Source: Marinospirillum alkalitolerans | Lineage (GTDB): Bacteria; Pseudomonadota; Gammaproteobacteria; Pseudomonadales; Halomonadaceae | Length of the DNA stretch: 64,000 nt | NCBI RefSeq assembly: GCF_045055655.1 | Contig: NZ_JBANFI010000004.1 | Location: 310,001-374,000, forward strand | Reading direction: 5' to 3' | Part shown: positions 1-6,421 of the stretch, one piece after another | Position numbering within the stretch: position 1 is the first letter of the stretch | Layout: every line of letters starts with the position of its first letter | The notes under the pieces: model-generated | The model's database searches: none | Seen by the model: only the letters and a program-made list of their open reading frames with translations | What the model was told of the DNA's origin: nothing | Made by a program: the position numbers and the translations under genes

Positions 1-858
1 GTGGGCTTCAGCGGCACGAATCACCTCCAATGGATGGAGCATTTTGGTGTTTAAACAAAAGGACAGACGGCTATGGAATAAGCTCCAGCCGCGCGTAGAA
101 AGGGCATCTTGATAACGCCCAAAAAAAGGCAGGCAACGGGTTAAAAAATCCGCCAACAGCTGACGAGCCTGACGCCGCGTCACGGGCCAAATAAAAGCCT
201 TGGCATCAATCCGCCCTAGATAAGGCAGCTGATGACGCTGAATTCGCGCCACAATCGGCTCAACGGACAGCGTAAAGCACAAGGGCTCAGGGAGAGAGAC
301 CGTTTGAGGCAAGGCGCAGCGGTTCTCGGCATCATAATTCCACTTGCCACCCAATGGCTGGCCTTGTGGATCCAGCAGCACCTGATACTGCTGTCGCAGG
401 CGACGATAAAAAAACTCCATCCGATGATGGGGATACTGCTGCCAAGCCGAACGCGAAGTCAGAAAGTGCTCGCTGTCGACCCGCTCAACAGGATAGCCAA
501 GACGCGTCTCCAAAGCCTTGAGCTGCTGATCTAAGCGATATTCATCAGGTAGCTGATAGGCCCAACTCCTGGCTTGATGTTCAAGCAGCTTGGCCTCAAG
601 CAAAGCACCCAAATCAGCATAGGCCTGGGTGGCATCCAGCGTCAGATAATCAACACGATGCCCCGCTGCTTGCAAGGCCTTTGCAAAGGCCTCCATCGCG
701 GCAAAAAATCCGACTAGTTTTTGAATATGATGCACCACATAGGTGGCTTCTTGGTGCAATTCAGCGATCAAATACACCACCTGATCATCGGGTTCACGCC
801 ACCAAGAGTGGGCAGCATTCAACTGATCGCCCAAAACCAATCTGAGCTGCTTAATCAT
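1..858 (-). CDS. cryptochrome/photolyase-family protein, C-terminus off the left edge
   Basis: The reading frame is open from the ATG at 858 to base 1 (286 codons, no stop), so the 3' part lies outside the window. The N-terminus (MIKQLRLVLGDQLN) and the later Trp/Arg-rich stretch (SRSAWQQYPHHRMEFFYRR) fit the deoxyribodipyrimidine photolyase-related family (PF04244), the iron-sulfur bacterial cryptochrome/photolyase group known to repair (6-4) photoproducts with FAD. The Fe-S cysteines and FAD pocket of that group lie in the missing C-terminal half and cannot be checked. AAGGAGA precedes the ATG, and the start overlaps the stop of the DUF2256 gene by 8 bases, suggesting translational coupling. 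The family assignment is solid; repair versus signalling cannot be decided here. Confidence 0.85.
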   Translation of the reverse strand, partial: MIKQLRLVLGDQLNAAHSWWREPDDQVVYLIAELHQEATYVVHHIQKLVGFFAAMEAFAKALQAAGHRVDYLTLDATQAYADLGALLEAKLLEHQARSWAYQLPDEYRLDQQLKALETRLGYPVERVDSEHFLTSRSAWQQYPHHRMEFFYRRLRQQYQVLLDPQGQPLGGKWNYDAENRCALPQTVSLPEPLCFTLSVEPIVARIQRHQLPYLGRIDAKAFIWPVTRRQARQLLADFLTRCLPFFGRYQDALSTRGWSLFHSRLSFCLNTKMLHPLEVIRAAEAH

Positions 859-1036
859 GCCTGTTCTCCTTGTTCATCACCGCTTGATGAGCATCCATCG
901 CTATAGCGCGCCTTTTTTGGCAAGCATGACTGCAATAGCGCACAGCCTCCCAATTCAGCCGCCATTTACGCCGCCATTGAAAGGGCCGCTGACAAACAGG
1001 GCAGATTTTTTCAGGCAAAAAAGGTTTTTTGTGCAT
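851..1036 (-). CDS. DUF2256 zinc-ribbon-like small protein
   Basis: This 61-residue basic protein carries a CPVC pair near residues 12-15 and a YCSHAC pair near residues 34-39, with an RR/W-rich stretch between. That is the pattern of DUF2256, a small putative zinc-binding family usually found directly beside (6-4)-type photolyase/cryptochrome genes. Its stop overlaps the photolyase start (ATGATTAA), so the two are very likely one transcript and coupled in translation. The function of DUF2256 is not known; a role with the neighbouring flavoprotein is inferred only from linkage. It is divergent from the MAPEG gene, leaving about 125 bases for promoters on both strands. Confidence 0.85.
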   Translation of the reverse strand: MHKKPFLPEKICPVCQRPFQWRRKWRLNWEAVRYCSHACQKRRAIAMDAHQAVMNKENRHD

Positions 1037-1162
1037 AGAGGCTTTCCTTGTGCGTATCGCAGCAGCTCAAAAAAACTGCAAGGACTCTAGCAAAAACCGC
1101 TACCCAAGACTAGACAAAAACTATACAAAGAGTAAGCTTCTATTTTATTTGAGGGTGAACTT

Positions 1163-1597
1163 ATGTTGACTTCGGCTTATCTCGCCTATGGCCTCGCTGC
1201 TTGGCTGGCTCTGTTGACGCTGCAAGCGGTGATTGCAGCTGTTGTAAAAAATAGTCAGCCTGGTGCACTGCCGGGCAAAATCAATCCAGATCTTGGTCAT
1301 GCTTCTTTTGTGTTTCGTGCCCATCGTACTTGGATGAACAGCCTTGAAAACGCCCCCCTATTATTAGGTGGCCTGCTTTTAGCATGGATGGTGGGAGCCA
1401 ATCCTCACTGGAGTGCCGCACTGCTTTGGCTGTGCGTTCTAGGGCGCACAGGCCATATGCTGCTTTACTATTTACATAGCACAGAGAAAAACCCCAGTCC
1501 GCGTAGCCTATTTTTTATGATCAGTTGGCTGGCACAGGTTGGGTTACTGCTGTTAGGTCTCCTGACACTGCTTAACACGCACACTGAATACCTCTGA
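1163..1597 (+). CDS. MAPEG-family membrane protein
   Basis: A 144-residue integral membrane protein with about four hydrophobic segments (residues 5-28, 65-85, 88-105, 120-140). It has the MAPEG-family pattern of an early conserved segment followed by FRAHRTWMNSLENAP (about residues 51-65), then an Arg-containing helix. MAPEG proteins include microsomal glutathione S-transferases, and bacterial members are mostly uncharacterised. A GAGGGTG motif lies just upstream of the ATG. It appears monocistronic; a T-less hairpin follows (1619-1643). Substrate is not predictable. Confidence 0.8.
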   Translation: MLTSAYLAYGLAAWLALLTLQAVIAAVVKNSQPGALPGKINPDLGHASFVFRAHRTWMNSLENAPLLLGGLLLAWMVGANPHWSAALLWLCVLGRTGHMLLYYLHSTEKNPSPRSLFFMISWLAQVGLLLLGLLTLLNTHTEYL

Positions 1598-1618
1598 CCG
1601 ACGGATAGATAACGTCTA

Positions 1619-1643
1619 CCCCAGAAAGAAGCTCGATCTGGGG
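1619..1643. terminator. hairpin after the MAPEG gene (weak terminator candidate)
   Basis: CCCCAGA (1619-1625) pairs with TCTGGGG (1637-1643) across an 11-base loop, 21 bases after the MAPEG stop. No T tract follows, so intrinsic termination is uncertain. Confidence 0.35.
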
Positions 1644-1750
1644 GCCACAACCTGATGGCTACTTTGCATGTCCTCTTGGCTTACACGCCCCTTTTGCAAT
1701 CAACAGCACAAGAAAAAAACCTGTCATTTTTTATGGCTAGAGTCGTTTCA

Positions 1751-1795
1751 CATATAGTCACTTTGCATATCGCCACTTTGCATATAGTCACTTCG
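1751..1795. repeat. three tandem 15-bp units in the 1598-1921 gap
   Basis: Three consecutive 15-base units: CATATAGTCACTTTG, CATATCGCCACTTTG, CATATAGTCACTTCG. A looser copy of the core (ACTTTGCATG) lies near 1659-1668. The 325-base gap holding them has no convincing gene: one 64-codon frame crosses it, but that frame mainly translates the repeat. Spacing of 15 bp is not a whole number of helical turns, so iterated binding on one face is not obvious. It lies roughly 130-170 bases upstream of the PAS gene and could be a regulatory or slipped-strand repeat. Confidence 0.8.
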
Positions 1796-1921
1796 CAGAC
1801 AAACTTTGATGCAGCGCACAAAAAGCCCAACCAAGATTTGACATCTTGACCAGCGATGCATAAGTTGAGACTAAAGTAGTTCTTTCTAGACACATCAGGC
1901 GCAAGGCAAGGGGGAGACGTT

Positions 1922-2287
1922 ATGGAAATGCTATCCATCGGTTCGTCAGAACCACAGACTTGGTTTTGCCATCTTGAACTCAGCGCGCTGCATTTGACTT
2001 CAGTGCTGCTGGATGCCGAAGGGCGCATTTTAGAATATCAAACCTCCTTGCCTGCTCTAGCTGAAAAAATGCCGACCTATTTGGGTCGGCATTTTTTTAC
2101 GGAGGTCGCCCCCAGCACCAATCATGCTGAGTTTCGTGGCCGCTTTGAGGAAGGTGTCCGCCTGCAACGCTTGAACGTTATTTTTGAGTCTATCTTTAAG
2201 GATCAAGGCTATCCGGCGAAAACCGTGGTGCACATGCGCAAAGGGCCTGAATCAGACACCTACCAGCTTTTATTCAGCTATCTGTGA
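1922..2287 (+). CDS. photoactive-yellow-protein-like PAS protein lacking the chromophore cysteine
   Basis: This 121-residue protein aligns nearly end to end with photoactive yellow protein (PYP, about 125 residues). It shares an acidic LDAEGRILEY strand, HFFTEVAP, EFRGRFEEGV, LNVIFES and VVHMRKG. In PYP the HFFxxVAP segment is followed by Cys69, which binds p-coumarate; here that position is Ser65. Tyr42 is kept (Tyr39), while Glu46 corresponds to Leu43. Covalent p-coumarate binding is therefore not expected, and the domain may sense another ligand or act by protein contact. A strong GGGGGAG ribosome site precedes the ATG at 1922. The last 18 bases overlap the convergent pirin gene. A perfect terminator-like hairpin lies inside the coding sequence (2064-2098). 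Confidence 0.75.
   Translation: MEMLSIGSSEPQTWFCHLELSALHLTSVLLDAEGRILEYQTSLPALAEKMPTYLGRHFFTEVAPSTNHAEFRGRFEEGVRLQRLNVIFESIFKDQGYPAKTVVHMRKGPESDTYQLLFSYL
2064..2098. terminator. bidirectional terminator-like hairpin inside the PYP-like gene
   Basis: AAAAAATGCCGACC (2064-2077), a six-base loop, then GGTCGGCATTTTTT (2084-2097) form a perfect 14-bp stem flanked by A and T runs. It has the form of a bidirectional rho-independent terminator. It sits about 50 codons into the PAS gene and about 170 bases beyond the pirin stop on the other strand. It may end pirin transcription and attenuate the PAS gene. Confidence 0.7.
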
Positions 2288-3115
2288 GGCTGAACTCACT
2301 AAGCGGCCAGATTGATAATCAGCCACGGCCTGGCGTATTTCCTGCTCAGTGTTCATCACAAAAGGGCCGTAATGCGCAATCGGTTCCTGCAAGGGCGCAC
2401 CCGCTAACAACAATAATCCACAAGGCTGATCCGTACTGAGGCTGATACGGCCGTGATCGCTGTGCAGCTGTGCCAACTGCCCGCTGGCCACACCTTCAGC
2501 CAACGCACCTTGGTAAACATAAACCCAAAGCGCATGCTGATCCGCTAGCTCTAGCTCCAATTGACCGGCTGCTGTAAAACGCAGATCAGCCAAGGCCGCC
2601 CCCTCGCCTAACTGGGTCAAACCTCCCTGCAACTCCCCCTGATCTGTTTGCCACTGGCCTGCAATCGCAATCAATTCACCCTGATCCCAACTCAAGCGCC
2701 CCATCTGTTCAGCGCGCAGATCACGGTACTGCGGCCGATCCATTTTGCGCGACGCGGGTAGGTTGATCCATAACTGAAAAGCGTGGAGCCCCTGTTGATC
2801 CAACAAAGGCATTTCTGAATGGATGACACCACTGGCAGCGCTCATCCATTGCGCATCGCCAGCCTGCACTTCGCCCCGATGCCCGAGTGAATCCTCATGC
2901 GTCAGGCCACCATGCAAGATATAAGTGAGTGTCTCAAATCCACGATGCGGATGGGGTGGAAAGCCACCGATATAGTCTTCTTCTGCATCTGCCTTGAGCT
3001 CATCCAGCATTAAGAAAGGATCGAAACCACCGGAGAAATCATGAATTCGCCACATTTTAACGCCTGCGCCATCTTGAGCCGGACGCGCTGTCCACACTTG
3101 CTTGATACGAGTCAT
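2270..3115 (-). CDS. pirin family protein
   Basis: A 281-residue bicupin. The N-terminal cupin holds the pirin signature HPHRGFET (His ligands of the Fe site) and later GDAQWMSAASGVIHSE, with a C-terminal pirin domain ending in a typical PFVMNT stretch. Bacterial pirins bind iron; some act as quercetin dioxygenases and others bind metabolic enzymes. The frame is open 20 codons further upstream, but GAGGTG lies just before the ATG at 3115 and homology starts there (MTRIKQVW). It is apparently monocistronic and converges on the PAS gene. Cytoplasmic; the exact activity is not predictable. Confidence 0.9.
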   Translation of the reverse strand: MTRIKQVWTARPAQDGAGVKMWRIHDFSGGFDPFLMLDELKADAEEDYIGGFPPHPHRGFETLTYILHGGLTHEDSLGHRGEVQAGDAQWMSAASGVIHSEMPLLDQQGLHAFQLWINLPASRKMDRPQYRDLRAEQMGRLSWDQGELIAIAGQWQTDQGELQGGLTQLGEGAALADLRFTAAGQLELELADQHALWVYVYQGALAEGVASGQLAQLHSDHGRISLSTDQPCGLLLLAGAPLQEPIAHYGPFVMNTEQEIRQAVADYQSGRLVSSASQIAE

Positions 3116-3268
3116 CTTCACCTCATCATTCTTTTTGGTTGATTCTTGTGACTCAGACCGCCTGACTCCGTCCATCGTTCACTGAACCCAGAAGGGTCGA
3201 CACGACTTGTTGTTTGTTTTGTTGTTGTGTTTAGATTCGAGAAGTATTGAGCCTGAGCGGCACATGGC

Positions 3269-4450
3269 TCACAGTGCATCCAGGCGTATCGAAACCAGTG
3301 ACAGATCGTCTTCCAATATCAGCTCAGATCCAAGGTGCTCAGCCAAGGCGGCTTCCAGTGCTTGCTGCATCCCTTGTGTATAGGGCCAAGCGGCAAGAAA
3401 GTCTTTAAAGCCGGTGGCTGCAAAGGCCAGATGCTGCTGATTATGCGCTTCTAAAACGCCATCGGTCATCATCAACAAAGCACAGTCCGGCGAACAAGGC
3501 TGCTGATGAAGCTCCTGACTAAAATCACGTTCAGCAACAATACCCAGTGCCAGAAAATCCGAAACCAGAGCGCGCATTTCACATCCCTTTTTCAACACCA
3601 GCGAGGGTAATCCTCCGTTCCACCAGATAAACCGCGTAAGATCAGCGCTGATTTCGACAAGAGCAGCCGCTAAAAAGCGATCATCAGGTAAAAGGGCACA
3701 GAGCTTGGCATTCATCTCACTGAGCAGCTGAACCAGGCCCACACCTTGGTCACTGAGGGTATAAAACACCTCAGCAGCGGGTAGGGCACCCAGCGCAGCG
3801 GCTAATCCATGCCCTGTAAAGTCACCCAAAAAAATACGGACTCGGCCATCGGCCAAGCGACGAGAGAGCACCAGATCACCACTAAAGCGATCCGCTGCAC
3901 GCTGTACCACTTCAACACCAGGCAGTTCCCCTCCCTGCACAGCCAACAGATGCTGAAATACCTTTTGCGCAAGGCGTTGATTATCCTGCTCTTCTTGAAG
4001 ATGGTTGACCAAAAAACGATGCTGTACCGCCAGCTGCTGATGTAGCTCTTGTAAGCGCTGCAAAGCAAAGATCCGAATCTTAAGTAGATCGGTATTGATG
4101 GGCTTGGTCAGAAAATCATCACCACCGGCTTCAATACAAATGCGCATTTCGGCCAGCCCCTCACGCACAGTAAGAAAGATGATGGTGGCAAACTCACCTT
4201 CTGGCAGGGCTTTAATCCGCCGCGTGGCTTCTAGACCATCCATCTCAGGCATGATGATATCCATCAGCACCAATGAAGGACGATGCTCAGCAAAGGCGGC
4301 CACGGCCTCAACACCATTGTGTGCCGTGATGACCTGATAACCCTCCTGCTGGAAGAATGAGGCCAACAGATGACGCTGAGGCGGCTGATCCTCAGCGATC
4401 AGAACTTTTTTAAATCCGTATTGATCGATCATGCCCTCTTGATAGACCAC
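3269..4450 (-). CDS. response regulator with C-terminal PP2C (SpoIIE/RsbU-type) phosphatase domain
   Basis: A 393-residue protein. Residues about 14-135 form a receiver with acidic EDQ, phosphoacceptor Asp64 (VLMDIIMPEMDG) and the conserved Lys in LTKP. A helical linker (about 135-185) follows, then a PPM/SpoIIE phosphatase domain with metal-binding Asp motifs (FSGDLVL, GDFTGHG, TDGVLE, EDDLSL). Such proteins (RssB/HsbR/RsbU style) dephosphorylate anti-sigma-antagonist partners when the receiver is phosphorylated; no partner gene is visible here. A GTG start at 4450 is chosen because AGGAGG lies six bases upstream; an in-frame ATG six codons later is less well placed. It lies directly downstream of the PAS chemoreceptor, 43 bases away on the same strand. 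Confidence 0.9.
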   Translation of the reverse strand: MVYQEGMIDQYGFKKVLIAEDQPPQRHLLASFFQQEGYQVITAHNGVEAVAAFAEHRPSLVLMDIIMPEMDGLEATRRIKALPEGEFATIIFLTVREGLAEMRICIEAGGDDFLTKPINTDLLKIRIFALQRLQELHQQLAVQHRFLVNHLQEEQDNQRLAQKVFQHLLAVQGGELPGVEVVQRAADRFSGDLVLSRRLADGRVRIFLGDFTGHGLAAALGALPAAEVFYTLSDQGVGLVQLLSEMNAKLCALLPDDRFLAAALVEISADLTRFIWWNGGLPSLVLKKGCEMRALVSDFLALGIVAERDFSQELHQQPCSPDCALLMMTDGVLEAHNQQHLAFAATGFKDFLAAWPYTQGMQQALEAALAEHLGSELILEDDLSLVSIRLDAL

Positions 4451-4493
4451 ACTGAGCCTCCTGCCTAGATCCTTGACCAGTCAGAAGCATAGC

Positions 4494-6140
4494 CTAATCT
4501 TGATGCGCATACACCTTGAACTGCTTACGTAGATCATCAAGAATGCGTGTGGTGTCTTGCACCTGCTGGCTGGCCACCAAGGCTTGCTCTGCTTGTGCTG
4601 CATTCGCCTCCGCCAAACCGGCGATATTTTCTACCGATTGCGCCACTTCACGCGCGGCGAGGGCCTGTTCTTGTAGTACCTGCTGGATGGCCTCTGTGGC
4701 CTGGACAACATTTTTGGTGCTCTGCTCTATTGCCGCCACCGAATCACCCGCTGCTCGGGCCTGATCAACCCCCACCTCAACCTGCTCGACACTACGCTGC
4801 ATTTCTGTTGCGGCCGCATCGGTTTGTTGCTGTATCTGGGTCACCATATCTGCAATTTCGACTGTCGAGACGGCGGTGCGTTCGGCTAGATTACGCACTT
4901 CATCTGCCACCACAGCAAAGCCTCGCCCGTGCTCACCAGCGCGTGCTGCCTCAATCGCGGCATTCAAGGCCAATAGATTGGTCTGATCCGCAATCTCACG
5001 AATGGTCGAAACAATCTGGCCGATCTTTTTAGACAGGTGCTCTAGTTCATGCAAGCGCTTCGCAGAGCCTTTCACTGCCTCAGCCACATGGCGTATATCC
5101 TGACTACTGGTATACACCGCTTCCGCACCTTGATGTGCAACCTGACCTGCATGCAAAGAGGTCTCATGAGCTTGCGAGGCATTATCACCAATCTGATCGA
5201 CAGAAGCGCTGAGTTCTTCTAGCGCAGCCGCCATACCAGCAGAAGCCTGGGATTGATCTAGAGCACCCTGCGCAGTCGCATCACTGGCTTCGTGCATTTC
5301 TGTTGCCGCTTGGGTGAGGCATTTGGCTGATTGCGTCATTTGAAAAGCGATTTCAAAAAGGCGGTTACGCATAATCATCACGGCGTTAAACACACTGCCA
5401 ATTTCATCGCGCTTACCAATCGGAACCGGCGTCACAAGATTGCCACTCCCAATTTCGATTGCGATTTTTTTGAGGCGCTCTAAACGCCTTGCATTGCTGC
5501 GTAATACCCAATAGAGCCAACTTAAGCCGACGATGCCGATACTCAGCAGAGAAAACTTAAAGTTGGCCAGCACGGAACGGACAGCTTGATCTTCGACTGA
5601 AAAATACTGCCAAGCACCGATGCCGACTAAGCAAACAAGCATAAAAAACATCGGCAAGAGCGCGGTGGTCGTCAGGCTCAAATTCACATAGGCATCATAA
5701 ATGCGGGCACGCCAATGAGGGAGAATATACCCCCCAGAAAGACGTACCCGACTGCCTGCACGCATCTCTTTGTACAACTGCTCTGCCGCCTGCACTTCTT
5801 CACGCGTGGGTTGCAAGCGCACACTCATATAGCCACCACCTGGGCGTGGCGTGGCCGTTGCTTTCACCCAATAGTGATCTCCGTTTTTACGGCGATTTTT
5901 CACCATACCCTGCCACGCCCGCCCTGCTTTGAGGGTGGCCCACATGTCCCGGAAGGCTTCTTTAGGCATATCTGGATGGCGAATCATATTGTGCGGCTGA
6001 CCAATCAGCTCTGCGCGGGTATAGCCAGCATACTCGACAAAATCATCATTGACATAAACGATCGTCCCTTGATGATCTGTATGCGAGATGATCGCGCAAT
6101 CAGGCCGAACGGGATATTCTTGTTGTGTGACGTGTACCAT
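4494..6140 (-). CDS. PAS-containing methyl-accepting chemotaxis protein (Aer-like)
   Basis: About 548 residues. An N-terminal PAS domain (about 10-110) with the Aer-like motifs NDDFVEYAGY and HPDMPKEAF precedes two adjacent hydrophobic segments (about 160-215), a HAMP-like linker, and a complete cytoplasmic signalling domain whose hairpin tip reads QTNLLALNAAIEAARAGE. There is no periplasmic ligand domain, so sensing is intracellular, as in Aer redox/energy taxis receptors (FAD-PAS). The ATG at 6140 is chosen over an upstream in-frame start because a GGGAG site lies before it. It is followed by the PP2C response regulator and is divergent from the hybrid kinase. Confidence 0.9.
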   Translation of the reverse strand: MVHVTQQEYPVRPDCAIISHTDHQGTIVYVNDDFVEYAGYTRAELIGQPHNMIRHPDMPKEAFRDMWATLKAGRAWQGMVKNRRKNGDHYWVKATATPRPGGGYMSVRLQPTREEVQAAEQLYKEMRAGSRVRLSGGYILPHWRARIYDAYVNLSLTTTALLPMFFMLVCLVGIGAWQYFSVEDQAVRSVLANFKFSLLSIGIVGLSWLYWVLRSNARRLERLKKIAIEIGSGNLVTPVPIGKRDEIGSVFNAVMIMRNRLFEIAFQMTQSAKCLTQAATEMHEASDATAQGALDQSQASAGMAAALEELSASVDQIGDNASQAHETSLHAGQVAHQGAEAVYTSSQDIRHVAEAVKGSAKRLHELEHLSKKIGQIVSTIREIADQTNLLALNAAIEAARAGEHGRGFAVVADEVRNLAERTAVSTVEIADMVTQIQQQTDAAATEMQRSVEQVEVGVDQARAAGDSVAAIEQSTKNVVQATEAIQQVLQEQALAAREVAQSVENIAGLAEANAAQAEQALVASQQVQDTTRILDDLRKQFKVYAHQD

Positions 6141-6246
6141 CAGTCTCGCTCCCTTTCTTCTCAACTTGCTGTCCATAACATTTTAGAGTTTTTCGGCTCT
6201 GCTTCTAGCGACTCTAGAGCCAAACAGCATAAAAAGCACTACATTC

Positions 6247-6313
6247 TGATACATTCGCGATACACTTGAGGTTAACAACTGAAAGAACCGGATGAAATGT
6301 ATCAAAGGTATCA
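6247..6313. promoter_or_regulatory. dyad repeats in the chemoreceptor/hybrid-kinase divergent region
   Basis: TGATACATT (6247-6255) is the exact reverse complement of AATGTATCA (6296-6304). Each arm has a second, shorter copy beside it (GATACA near 6259-6264 and TATCA at 6309-6313). The set lies in the 281-base gap between two divergent genes and looks like paired operator half-sites. No binding protein can be named. Confidence 0.4.
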
Positions 6314-6421
6314 ATAACCCGCATCTTTGTCTGGCTTTACCCTCCAATGGACTTTAGTGAACACTCATAAAAGGCTAGACTCCGCCACTAGCGCTTTTCC
6401 TTTAGTTCATTCGGTTTTTTT

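Noticed and set aside
1655..1849. 64-codon plus-strand frame in the gap before the PAS gene
   Set aside because: It mostly translates the 15-bp repeat (HIVTL/HIATL units), has a poorly spaced ribosome site and no family resemblance.
1681..2028. 115-codon minus-strand frame
   Set aside because: It crosses the repeat and the start of the PYP-like gene, has no ribosome site, and its composition looks like an antisense shadow.
4547..5032. 161-codon frame opposite the chemoreceptor signalling domain
   Set aside because: It is antisense to a strongly conserved coding region, and such shadows are common there.
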